Assembly (NCBI RefSeq): GCF_010667655.1 | Contig: NZ_WHZU01000001.1 | Location: 124,001-188,000 of the forward strand | Length of the DNA: 64,000 nt | DNA from: Bifidobacterium saimiriisciurei | GTDB taxonomy: Bacteria > Actinomycetota > Actinomycetes > Actinomycetales > Bifidobacteriaceae | Reading direction: 5' to 3' | Shown here: positions 8,065 through 16,518 of the stretch, one piece after another | Numbering within the stretch: the first letter of the stretch is position 1 | Layout of the letters: every line of letters begins with the position of its first letter | Program-made: the position numbers and the translations under genes | The notes under the pieces: model-generated | Told to the model about the DNA's origin: nothing | What the model saw: only the letters and a program-made list of their open reading frames with translations | Databases searched by the model: none

Positions 8065-9732
8065 ATGACCACGATGATCCACAATCCGATCCTGCCGGGC
8101 TTCCACCCGGACTCCAGCGCCCTGCGCGTGGGCGACGACTACTACATCGCCACATCCACCTTCGAATGGTGGCCGGGCATCGACATCTACCATTCCAAGG
8201 ACCTCGTCAACTGGGAGTGGGTCGCCGCGCCTGTGAACCGCGAATCCCAGGTGAACCTGCTCGGCAACTACGACTCCGGCTCCCTGTGGGCGCCGCACCT
8301 GAGCTACGCCGACGGCAAGTTCTGGCTCGTCTACACGGACGTGAAGACCTATGCGCCGTTCAAGGACACGCTCAACTACGTGATCACCGCGCCGAGCATC
8401 ACCGGACCGTGGAGCGAGCCGCACTTCCTGACCGCGTCCGGCTTCGACCCGGCCATCTTCCATGACGACGACGGCCGCAAGTGGTTCCTCAACATGCTCT
8501 ACGACTACCGTCCGAGCCACGAACTGTTCGCCGGCACCGTGATCCAGGAGTTCGACCCGGAGACCATGAAGCTCATCGGAGAACGCAGGCACTTCTACAA
8601 GGGCACCAAGCTCGGCGTGTGCGAGGGGCCGCAGATCCTGAAGCGCAACGGCTGGTATTACCTGCTGTGCGCGGCCGGCGGCACCGGCTACATGCACGCC
8701 GCCACCGTGGCCCGCGCCCGCACGCTCGAAGGCCCGTTCGAGGATTCGCCGTACACACCGCTGCTCACCGCGCGCGACGAGCCGACCAACCCGCTGCAGA
8801 AGTCGGGTCACTGCTGCTTCCTTCAGATCGGCGACGAATGGTACGTGACCCAGATCTGCGGCCGTCCGCTCACCGAACGCGGCAACTGCACGCTCGGCCG
8901 CGAGACCGGCATCCAGAAGATCTACTGGACCGAGGACGGCTGGCCGCGCCTGGAGAACAACACCATCAGCCCCGACCTCGACGTGCCCGCCCCGAAGATC
9001 TCGCAGGGCGTGGTGCAGAAGACGGACCACTCTGAGCGCATCGACTTCTCGGCTCTGGCCGTGCCCGCAGATGAAGCCGCGTCCGACGCCCTCTCCACCC
9101 CGCTCACCTCCGTCACCGACCCGGCCATCCCGCCGAGCCTCAAGACCCTGCGCACCGCGCTCGTTGCCGGCGAGGACTACAGCCTCACCGCCCGTCCCGG
9201 TTGGCTGCGCCTCTATGGCGGCCAGTCCCTGCGCTCGCAGCACCGGCAGAGCCTGTTCGCCCGCCGTTGGGAGCACTTCGACTTCGACGCCGAAACCGTC
9301 ATCGACTTCCAGCCGAAGAACTTCCAGCAGCTTGCCGGACTGATTCTCTACTACGACACCCAGAACTGGATCTACACGTGCGTCACCTTCGACACCGAGG
9401 GCACCGACACCCGCGTGCTGCAGATCCTGCGCTGCGACCACGAGGATCTTGAGTACGGCTGCGAGCAGGTGGAGATCTCCGGCACCGACCCGGTGAAGCT
9501 GCACGTGGAGGTGCGCGGCGCCGTCGCGAAATTCTCCTACGCGCTGGGCGACGGCGAACTGAAGCCGCTCGGCGGCGACCAGCCCGCCGACCACATCAGC
9601 GACGACTATGTGGAACGCACGATCAAGGGCTGTGCGTTCACCGGCGCCATGCTCGGCATCTGTGCCCAGGACATGGACGCCCACGGCTCCCACGCCGACT
9701 TCAAATACCTCGACTACGCCGAACGGCACTGA
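8065..9732 (+). CDS. Glycoside hydrolase family 43 (beta-xylosidase-like) with C-terminal beta-sandwich
   Basis: 555 residues. The N-terminal five-bladed beta-propeller (about 1-310) carries the three expected acids: D16 in HPDSS (base), D128 in GFDPAIF (pKa modulator) and E187 in CEGPQI (acid). The C-terminal part (about 350-555) looks like the concanavalin-like domain of XynB-type GH43 enzymes. AAAGGAG sits 7 nt before the ATG. Activity is probably exo-acting beta-xylosidase or alpha-L-arabinofuranosidase on short substrates in the cytoplasm, since there is no signal peptide. It ends the first catabolic run, and a strong terminator follows. Confidence 0.92.
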   Translation: MTTMIHNPILPGFHPDSSALRVGDDYYIATSTFEWWPGIDIYHSKDLVNWEWVAAPVNRESQVNLLGNYDSGSLWAPHLSYADGKFWLVYTDVKTYAPFKDTLNYVITAPSITGPWSEPHFLTASGFDPAIFHDDDGRKWFLNMLYDYRPSHELFAGTVIQEFDPETMKLIGERRHFYKGTKLGVCEGPQILKRNGWYYLLCAAGGTGYMHAATVARARTLEGPFEDSPYTPLLTARDEPTNPLQKSGHCCFLQIGDEWYVTQICGRPLTERGNCTLGRETGIQKIYWTEDGWPRLENNTISPDLDVPAPKISQGVVQKTDHSERIDFSALAVPADEAASDALSTPLTSVTDPAIPPSLKTLRTALVAGEDYSLTARPGWLRLYGGQSLRSQHRQSLFARRWEHFDFDAETVIDFQPKNFQQLAGLILYYDTQNWIYTCVTFDTEGTDTRVLQILRCDHEDLEYGCEQVEISGTDPVKLHVEVRGAVAKFSYALGDGELKPLGGDQPADHISDDYVERTIKGCAFTGAMLGICAQDMDAHGSHADFKYLDYAERH

Positions 9733-9817
9733 CGGCCGGTCCGTGTCGCAGGCTGCATCGCGGCCCGGCCGACAATCCTGACTGATTGATGCGCAAAGGT
9801 CGCGCATCCGATACCTC

Positions 9818-9856
9818 AAAGGCTTCGCACCCAATATGGTGCGAAGCCTTTTGCGT
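9818..9856 (+). terminator. Intrinsic terminator after the GH43 run
   Basis: A perfect 15-bp stem with arms 9818-9832 (AAAGGCTTCGCACCC region) and 9838-9852 and a 5-nt loop is followed by TTTTGCG. It sits 86 bp after the GH43 stop and closes the plus-strand run. Confidence 0.85.
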
Positions 9857-9899
9857 TTGGGGACTTTAGTGCTTTTCGGGAGGAGCCTCGTTGACTATG

Positions 9900-10304
9900 A
9901 CGTTGCCATCGACGTCGTTTTTTCCCGACGAATCGCAAGATGCCGAGATATCCGCGTATTCGTGTATTCACGAACCGTGAGATATGGATGCAATAGACGA
10001 TTCGATACGCGAAAATCAGGGGGCGAATCGTCTGATATCGATATATTCTGCGATTCGTGTATGGCACGAATCGTGAGATGCCGCGGTAACCGGCGAATCG
10101 TGCCGATGGAATACCCGTGTGGAAGCCGATTGCAGGCGTCATGTTGCGTAAGGCCGAGGCACGATATGGCGATTGCCGGTGCATATGCCGATTCGTGCAC
10201 GGCGCGAATCATAGGAACGAATCATGAATTATGAGATGCGGCGGCAATCGATGAATCGTGTCCGGAAGTCTCATGCATATGAAAGGCGAACAGACGGATG
10301 CGCA
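9900..10304. repeat. Non-coding region with repeated CGAATCGTGAGATGCCG-type hairpins
   Basis: About 400 bp without a supported gene. It contains divergent copies of CGAATCGyrAGATGCCG (9929-9945 and 10067-10083) and several small inverted repeats with the same core: 9959-9964/9969-9974 (TTCGTG/CACGAA), 10051-10059/10065-10073 (CGATTCGTG/CACGAATCG) and 10190-10195/10205-10210 (GATTCG/CGAATC). The base composition is less GC-rich than the neighbouring genes. The function is unknown; it could be a decayed palindromic repeat array. Confidence 0.5.
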
Positions 10305-10344
10305 TGAAAAAACGTTCCGCATGGCTGGCAGACCATGCGGAACG
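10305..10344 (-). terminator. Terminator of the MFS transporter gene
   Basis: CGTTCCGCATGG (10313-10324) pairs with CCATGCGGAACG (10333-10344) around an 8-nt loop. Read on the minus strand the stem is followed by a run of six T. It lies 29 bp after the transporter stop codon. Confidence 0.85.
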
Positions 10345-10373
10345 CTCGAAAAGGAGGGGTGGTAAGAGTCAGA

Positions 10374-11624
10374 TCACTTGACGCCCTTGATGCCGAACAC
10401 GGAGACGGCGGCGATGGACAGCACGATGAAGCCCATCGGGAACAGTCCCATGTAGCCGAAGATGCCGATCACGGCCGCCGCCAGAAGCGGGGCGAGCATC
10501 TGGCCGATGGTGCCGGCCACGTTGAGGAAGGCCAGATCCTTGGCGGCGTTCTTCTGGTTCGGCAGCACGGAGGTCATCAGCGCCTGGTCGAGGGCGACGA
10601 AGATGCCGCCGCCGAGGCCGGAGAGCGCCACGTAGATGGTGTACATGAGCGGCGTCGGGATGAAGAACGGCAGCCAGCAGGGCACGCCCACCAGGAACAC
10701 GGCCACGGCGACCGGCACCTTGATGGTCTTGAGCTTATCGGCCAGCGGGCCGGAGATCACGGCGGCGACGATGGCCATCACGAGGCTCAGCGCGGCCATG
10801 AGGCTCATCCACTTGGCGGCCGCCTCGGCCGGGGTGTGCATGTAGTCGGTCAGCGTGTACAGACGGTAGGTGCCGATGCCGCCGGGCATCATGTACATGA
10901 GGCGGGCGAGCGCGGCGAACCAGTAGTCGCGGCCGGCGTGACGCGGCGGCAGGAAGTTCGTCTTGAAGGATTCGAAGGAGAACGGCTCGCGCGGAACGTG
11001 CTTGTTCGACTTCTCCTGGCAGATGACGACGGCGAGGATCAGCGCGACGTCGGCGACGATTAGCAGGATGAACACGCCCTTGGAGACGTTGGTGATGTAG
11101 AGGGAGGCCAGCGACTGGGCGCCGTTGAGGCCGATCTGCGTGGCCACGCCGAACATGGAGCTCGCCGTGCCGCGGTACTTCGGGGCGATGAGGTCGGGCA
11201 TCCACGCCATGGCGGCGGCCATGACGGCGTTGTACCACACCACGTACACGTACCATGCGCCCAGCGCGACGGTGGCGTTCGACGACGTGGCGAAGATGAC
11301 GAGGCAGACGGTGGCGAGGATGCCGCCGCCGACTATCCACGGCGTGCGGGCGCCGAAGCGGGAGCGCGTCATGTCGCACAGCGCGCCGCAGATGAAGCCG
11401 GCGAACACGGAGATGAGCAGCGTGATGCTCGTGGCGCTCGCCACCATGGAGACCTTCTGGTCGGGGGCGATCATCTGGATCTTGGCCGGCAGCAGCACGG
11501 CGCTGATGCCGAAGAACGGGGCGTAGAAGCCGATGGTGCCGAAGAACTGGGCTATCGACGGCCTCCATGGGAATGAGTTCTGCTGCGCGTCGGTGACGGC
11601 GGCGTTCTTGACGTTGATGTTCAT
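10374..11624 (-). CDS. MFS sugar transporter of the GPH/SLC45-like type
   Basis: About 416 residues with 12 predicted hydrophobic segments. After the second-third helix region the sequence reads CDMTRSRFGARTPW (about 83-96), the D-x-T-R-S-R-F/W-G-x-R-x-P-W loop typical of glycoside-pentoside-hexuronide cation symporters. The frame continues far upstream, but the start is placed at the ATG at 11624 (or 11627) because AAAGGAG sits just before it and the upstream 120 residues are low-complexity. It is divergent from the SDR gene and shares the 437-bp promoter region. It probably imports the oligosaccharide or sugar processed by the surrounding enzymes. Confidence 0.88.
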   Translation of the reverse strand: MNINVKNAAVTDAQQNSFPWRPSIAQFFGTIGFYAPFFGISAVLLPAKIQMIAPDQKVSMVASATSITLLISVFAGFICGALCDMTRSRFGARTPWIVGGGILATVCLVIFATSSNATVALGAWYVYVVWYNAVMAAAMAWMPDLIAPKYRGTASSMFGVATQIGLNGAQSLASLYITNVSKGVFILLIVADVALILAVVICQEKSNKHVPREPFSFESFKTNFLPPRHAGRDYWFAALARLMYMMPGGIGTYRLYTLTDYMHTPAEAAAKWMSLMAALSLVMAIVAAVISGPLADKLKTIKVPVAVAVFLVGVPCWLPFFIPTPLMYTIYVALSGLGGGIFVALDQALMTSVLPNQKNAAKDLAFLNVAGTIGQMLAPLLAAAVIGIFGYMGLFPMGFIVLSIAAVSVFGIKGVK

Positions 11625-11627
11625 CAT

Positions 11628-12061
11628 GCTCCTTTGCATCTGCTGCAAATCATAGGGGAAACGGGGTGGGGGATGTAGGATGTCGCCTGTATGGCATTCG
11701 CCGTCGGTCATTCCGTCGTCGACAGGCCGGACATCGGGCGTCCGGGCCATTCTCGCTGATGCGGAACCGACGATGCGAACATCATTTAGGTAACTAGTTA
11801 CATCGCTGGAAAAACACGATACCATGCCTTTCCGGAGTGTCGCGACGGCGGGTTGCCATGATTTGCTTCGCCGTCGGCGTGTCGAGGCTTTGAAAACCGT
11901 TGTGCCGATTGATTTCGGAGACGTCGTATGTTTGGGAGATAAATTTTCGAAAGCGACGATTTTTCCGGCGTTTCGCGGATTATTTCTGACTTGATTTGAA
12001 ACCGGTTTCAAAATGGTGTATGGTTCAAAACGACAGCAAGAAAACCGTTAAGAAGATTGCG
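11628..12061. promoter_or_regulatory. Divergent promoter region with two palindromes
   Basis: This region separates the MFS gene (minus) from the SDR gene (plus). It holds GTAACTAGTTAC at 11790-11801, a perfect 12-bp palindrome, and TTTGAAACCGGTTTCAAA at 11996-12013, a perfect 18-bp palindrome. A half-site-like TTTGAAAACCGTT begins near 11890. No gene is supported inside it. Confidence 0.6.
11996..12013. promoter_or_regulatory. LacI-type operator, perfect 18-bp palindrome
   Basis: TTTGAAACCGGTTTCAAA has exact dyad symmetry with a central CG step, as expected for LacI/GalR operators. It lies 49 bp before the SDR start codon. The same core with one changed base lies before the 3219 gene run, so both catabolic runs probably answer to one repressor. 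Confidence 0.75.
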
Positions 12062-12859
12062 ATGACGCACAAAGTTGCTCTTGTTACTGGTGGTAAGCAG
12101 GGAATCGGTTTCGGAATCGCGAAGCGACTGATTGCCGACGGCTTCGCCGTGTCCATCCTCGATGTGTGGGACGAGCCGACCGACGTGCTCGCCGAGCTGC
12201 GTGAAGAGGCCGGCGACGACTCCCTCGTGCGTTACGTGCAGGGTTCCGTCGACAACTTCGACGATCACAAGCGCTACCTCGACGACGCCGTGAACGCCTG
12301 GGGCCGCCTCGATGTGCTCGTGAACAACGCCGGCGTCGCCCCCAAGGAGCGCAAGGACCTGCTCGAGGCCACGCCCGAAAGCTTCGACCGTGTGCTGGGC
12401 ATCAACCTGCGTGGACCGTACTTCCTCACCCAGGCCTTCGCCAACCGCGTCATCGAGCTGCGCGGACCGCTCGACAAGCTCCCCGAGCCGCCGGAGCAGC
12501 CGGTCGCCACCATCATCAACATGGCGTCCACCTCCGCCGAGACGGTTTCCCTCAACCGCGGCGAGTACTGCATCTCCAAGGCCGGCGTGCACATGGCCAC
12601 CTCGCTGTGGGCCGTGCGCCTCGCCCCCGAAGGCATCGTGGTCTACGAGGTGCGCCCGGGCATCATCGCCACGAGCATGACCTCCACCGTGCACGACAAG
12701 TACAACACCTTCTTCGCCAACGGCGGCGCCCCGATCGGCCGCTGGGGCAAGCCCGCCGACGTCGCCGGCGCCGTGTCCATCCTCGCCTCCGGCAACACCC
12801 CGTACTCCACCGGCGACATCATCAACGTCGACGGCGGCATGCACATCCCGGTGCTCTGA
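12062..12859 (+). CDS. Short-chain dehydrogenase/reductase (SDR)
   Basis: 265 residues of the classical SDR family: NAD(P)-binding TGGKQGIG at residues 9-16, NNAG at about 88-91, catalytic Ser in MASTS (about 156-158), and Y169-x-x-x-K173 in YCISK. The C-terminus ends INVDGGMHIP, as in 3-ketoacyl-reductase-like sugar dehydrogenases. The start is placed at ATG 12062, because the longer frame runs into the operator. It probably oxidises or reduces a sugar hydroxyl/keto group. It is the first gene of the run that continues with the FAD enzyme, Gfo/Idh/MocA and TIM-barrel proteins, but 275 bp separate it from the next gene. Confidence 0.92.
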   Translation: MTHKVALVTGGKQGIGFGIAKRLIADGFAVSILDVWDEPTDVLAELREEAGDDSLVRYVQGSVDNFDDHKRYLDDAVNAWGRLDVLVNNAGVAPKERKDLLEATPESFDRVLGINLRGPYFLTQAFANRVIELRGPLDKLPEPPEQPVATIINMASTSAETVSLNRGEYCISKAGVHMATSLWAVRLAPEGIVVYEVRPGIIATSMTSTVHDKYNTFFANGGAPIGRWGKPADVAGAVSILASGNTPYSTGDIINVDGGMHIPVL

Positions 12860-13134
12860 CAGACCTGGCCCCTTTCGCAGGACCGACGGTCGCGCCACGG
12901 CCCGCATTCTCCTCTGTGCGGGATTCGCGGCGGCCCGGACGAAGGACATAAGGCTTTCAACCGCATATCTTGTGAGACAACTCCTCCTTTCTTTCCATGA
13001 GATTCATGCGTCTTCGTCCACGGCATTCGGCCCGACGCCCGGGAAGGGGCCACACCCACTCTTTTCCCTCCATATTCCCCCATACAACCGTTCTTCCGGA
13101 CGATGAACGTCCGGCACCTCACTAAGGCACCAAT

Positions 13135-15198
13135 ATGAACGAAACCACACTCACGATCGCCGGCCACGACGTGCCGGTCGTCACCCACCAGGCCGTCGTG
13201 GTCGGTACCGGCGCCGCCGGATACTGCGCCGCGGAACGCCTGTACGACCTGGGCGTCACCGACGTGGTGCTGGTCTCCGACCACATCAACGGCGGCACCT
13301 CCCGCAACGCCGGCTCCGACAAGCAGACCTACTACAAGCTCACCCTCTCCGGCGGCGACCCCGACTCCGTGCGCGAGATGGCGCAGACCCTGTTCGAAGG
13401 CGGCGCCGTCGACGGCGACACCGCGCTCGTGGAGGCGGCCGTCTCCGCCCAGGGCTTCCTGCACCTGTGCGACCTCGGCGTGCCGTTCCCGCGCAACAAG
13501 TACGGCGAGTACATCGGCTACAAGACCGACCACGACCCCCGCCGTCGCGCCACGTCCATCGGCCCCTACACCTCCAAGTCTATGGTCGAGCATCTGCAGG
13601 CCTCGGTGGAGTCCAAGGGCATCCACACCTACGACCGCTGCCGCGTGGTCGACATCCTCACCGCCGACGACGGCAAGGGCGGCCGCAAGGTCGTCGGCCT
13701 GCTCGTGCTGCGCACCGACGTGCAGGACGGCGCCGAGGAGTCGCGCTTCCTCGTGCTGCGCACCGCCAACCTCGTCTACGCGACCGGCGGCCCTGCCGGC
13801 ATCTACAGCAACCGCGTGTACCCGAACGGCCAGTGGGGTGCCTCCGGCGCCGCCTACCGTGCGGGCGTCGACGGCAAGAACCTCACCGAATGGCAGTTCG
13901 GCCTCGCCTCCACCAACCCGAAGTGGAACGTCTCCGGCACCTACATGCAGGTGCTGCCGCGCTTCGTCTCCACCGCCCAGGACGGCTCCGACGAGCGCGA
14001 GTTCCTCTCCGAGGCCATCCCGGACTACGGCCGCCAGCTCTCGCTGATCTTCCTCAAGGGCTACCAGTGGCCGTTCGACATCCGCAAGGCCCGCGACGGC
14101 AGCTCGCTCATCGACCTGCTCGTCTACCGCGAGACCGTGCTGCGCGGCCGCAAGGTGTACCTGGACTTCCGCTCCAACCCCGTGCAGCCCGAGCTCGACG
14201 CCTCCAAGCTCGACAAGGAGGCCTACGAGTACCTCGAGCAGGCCGGCGCGCTGACCGGCACCCCCATCGAGCGCCTGCGCCACATGAACGAGCCCGCCTA
14301 CCAGTTCTATCTGGAGAAGAACCCGGGCGTCGACCTCGAGAAGGAGATGCTGCGCATCGACCTGTGCGCCCAGCACAACAACGGAGGACTGGTCATGGAC
14401 GCCTGGTGGCGCTCCAACGTCGAAGGCATGTTCCCGATCGGCGAGGCCGACGGCGTGCACGGCGTGTACCGTCCCGGCGGCACCGGCCTCAACGCCGGTC
14501 AGGTCGCCGCCATCCGCGCCGCGACGTACATCGCCGCCCGCCGTGCCGATGCCGCCACCCTCGACGACGCCGCGTTCGAGGCCGCCGTCGCGAACCGCGC
14601 GAAGGAGGACTTCGACCTGTTCGACACCGCCACCGCGCGCGCCGAGCAGAGCGGTTCCGAGAATGTGCACCAGTACATGAAGGACGTGCAGGAGCTCATG
14701 AGCGCCAAGGCCGGCCCCGTCCGCCAGAAGGACGAGGTCGAGGCCGCATACCGCCAGGTGGGCGAATGGCTCGACGAATACGAAAGCACCGTGAGCGCCA
14801 ACGCCGGCTCCCGCCGCAGCGTCGACCGCCTGTTCCTCGTGCGCGACATCCTCACCACCGCCTACGTGTACCTCGGCGCCATGGCCGAATACGCCGACCA
14901 CGCCGGCAACACCTCCCGCGGTTCCGTGCTCTACACGAACCCCGAAGGCGAACTGCCGGTCAAGGGCTACGGCGACGACCCCGACACCCCGCTCGACATG
15001 GAGGACATCTTCCGCTTCAAGCTCGACGGCGGCGCCTACAACGGCGTGACCCAGGAGACGAAGTTCAGCCAGGACTCCGACACCCAGGCCAACGGCACCG
15101 TCTCCTGCAGCTGGCGACCGGTGCACCCGATTCCCGAGGACGACGACTTCTTCGAGAACGTCTGGCGCTCCTACCGCGAGAACGGCAACATCGACTGA
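13135..15198 (+). CDS. FAD-dependent oxidoreductase of the fumarate reductase/SdhA-like superfamily
   Basis: 687 residues. The N-terminal dinucleotide fold reads VVVGTGAAGYCAAERL (G24, G26, G29), and LVYATGGPAGIY marks the second FAD contact. GGLVMDAWW followed by GEADGVHGVYRPGGTGLNAG resembles the late FAD/substrate loop of fumarate reductase and L-aspartate oxidase flavoproteins. A C-terminal helical part is present. There is no signal peptide and no iron-sulfur or haem partner nearby, so it is not a respiratory complex subunit. The setting beside an SDR and a Gfo/Idh/MocA enzyme suggests oxidation of a sugar or sugar acid. The substrate and electron acceptor are unknown. Confidence 0.85.
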   Translation: MNETTLTIAGHDVPVVTHQAVVVGTGAAGYCAAERLYDLGVTDVVLVSDHINGGTSRNAGSDKQTYYKLTLSGGDPDSVREMAQTLFEGGAVDGDTALVEAAVSAQGFLHLCDLGVPFPRNKYGEYIGYKTDHDPRRRATSIGPYTSKSMVEHLQASVESKGIHTYDRCRVVDILTADDGKGGRKVVGLLVLRTDVQDGAEESRFLVLRTANLVYATGGPAGIYSNRVYPNGQWGASGAAYRAGVDGKNLTEWQFGLASTNPKWNVSGTYMQVLPRFVSTAQDGSDEREFLSEAIPDYGRQLSLIFLKGYQWPFDIRKARDGSSLIDLLVYRETVLRGRKVYLDFRSNPVQPELDASKLDKEAYEYLEQAGALTGTPIERLRHMNEPAYQFYLEKNPGVDLEKEMLRIDLCAQHNNGGLVMDAWWRSNVEGMFPIGEADGVHGVYRPGGTGLNAGQVAAIRAATYIAARRADAATLDDAAFEAAVANRAKEDFDLFDTATARAEQSGSENVHQYMKDVQELMSAKAGPVRQKDEVEAAYRQVGEWLDEYESTVSANAGSRRSVDRLFLVRDILTTAYVYLGAMAEYADHAGNTSRGSVLYTNPEGELPVKGYGDDPDTPLDMEDIFRFKLDGGAYNGVTQETKFSQDSDTQANGTVSCSWRPVHPIPEDDDFFENVWRSYRENGNID

Positions 15199-15212
15199 TT
15201 CCGCAGGATCCC

Positions 15213-15238
15213 GGCTCCCCCCAACCATGAGGGGAGCC
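15213..15238. repeat. GGCTCCCC/GGGGAGCC palindromic repeat
   Basis: A single hairpin copy with arms 15213-15220 and 15231-15238 lies in the 105-bp gap between the FAD oxidoreductase and the Gfo/Idh/MocA gene. It belongs to the same family as the copies at 4141-4320. Confidence 0.65.
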
Positions 15239-15303
15239 ACCAATACCAATACGCATATCGTCAATCAATCAAACACAACACAATCCCGAAAGGAACAACC
15301 ATC

Positions 15304-16458
15304 ATGGCAGATAAGACTCTGGGCGTGATTCTCAATGGCGCGACCGGCCGCATGGGCTATCGCCAGCATCTCGTGCGCTCCATCCTCCCGATCATCGAGC
15401 AGGGCGGCGTCGAACTCTCCGACGGCTCCCGCGTGCAGCTCGACCCAATCCTGGTCGGTCGTCACGAGGACAAGCTCAAGGCCGTCTCCGAAAAGCACGG
15501 CGGCATCAAGTACACCACCGACCTCGACTCGGTCCTCGCCGACGACAAGTACCCGCTGTACGCCGACTTCCTCGTCACATCCGCCCGCGTGGCCGCCATC
15601 GAAAAGGCCATCAAGGCTGGCAAGAAGGCCGTCTACACCGAGAAGCCCATCGCCGAGACCCTCGAGGACGCCGTCGAACTCGTCAAGCTCGGCAAGGAGC
15701 ACGACGTCGTCTCCGGCGTGGTACACGACAAGCTGTTCCTGCCCGGCTTCCTCAAGCTGCGCCGCCTCATCGATTCCGGCTTCTTCGGCCGCATCCTCTC
15801 CGTGCACGGCGAGTTCGGCTACTGGGTGTTCGAAGGCGACTGGCACAAGTCTCAGCGCCCCAGCTGGAACTACAAGAAGGAGCAGGGCGGCGGCATGATC
15901 TCCGACATGTTCCCGCACTGGAACTACATCATCGAGAACCTCTTCGGCCGCATCACCGACGTCTACGCCGACGCCAAGACCGAGATTCCCGACCGCTGGG
16001 ACGAGCAGGGCAACCACTATGACGCCACCGCCGAGGACGCCGCCTACGCCGTGTTCAACACCGTCAACGGCATCACCGTGCAGATGAACTCCTCCTGGAA
16101 CACCCGCGTCTTCCGCGACGAACTCGTCGAGTTCCAGGTGGACGGCACGCTCGGCTCCGCGGTCATCGGCCTGTTCACCGCCAAGATTCAGGCCCGCCCG
16201 GCCACGCCGCTCGCCTTCTGGAACCCGGACGTCCCGGATCCGCACAACTACTGGGACAACTGGCAGGAGATCGCCACCGACGAGCAGTTCGAGAACGGCT
16301 TCAAGGCCCAGTGGGAGGAGTACATCCGCGCCCTCGTCGAGCACAAGCCCTACCCGTACGACTTCGAATCCGGCGCCCGCGGCGTGCGTCTGGCCAACCT
16401 CGGCTACGAAAGCGCCAAGGAAGGCCGCAAGATCGAGGTCCCCGAAAACCTGCTGTGA
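15304..16458 (+). CDS. Gfo/Idh/MocA-family oxidoreductase
   Basis: 384 residues. An N-terminal Rossmann segment (LGVILNGATGRMGYRQH) is followed by the family signature E113-K-P in YTEKPIAETL and a C-terminal alpha/beta domain (GEFGYWVFEGDWHKSQRPSWNY region). Family members use tightly held NAD(P) to oxidise or reduce one hydroxyl of a sugar or inositol. GAAAGGAAC precedes the ATG. The next gene is a TIM-barrel isomerase 60 bp downstream. The pairing of these two families is common in inositol-type catabolism and in keto-sugar pathways, but the substrate here is open. Confidence 0.9.
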   Translation: MADKTLGVILNGATGRMGYRQHLVRSILPIIEQGGVELSDGSRVQLDPILVGRHEDKLKAVSEKHGGIKYTTDLDSVLADDKYPLYADFLVTSARVAAIEKAIKAGKKAVYTEKPIAETLEDAVELVKLGKEHDVVSGVVHDKLFLPGFLKLRRLIDSGFFGRILSVHGEFGYWVFEGDWHKSQRPSWNYKKEQGGGMISDMFPHWNYIIENLFGRITDVYADAKTEIPDRWDEQGNHYDATAEDAAYAVFNTVNGITVQMNSSWNTRVFRDELVEFQVDGTLGSAVIGLFTAKIQARPATPLAFWNPDVPDPHNYWDNWQEIATDEQFENGFKAQWEEYIRALVEHKPYPYDFESGARGVRLANLGYESAKEGRKIEVPENLL

Positions 16459-16518
16459 CCCGGTCGGTATCCTCGCGGAAGCATACGGAAGCATTGAAGC
16501 ACTAAGGAAGCATCAATC

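Noticed and set aside
12643..15264. 873-codon minus-strand frame
   Set aside because: It is antisense to the FAD oxidoreductase, with shadow-type composition and no motif.
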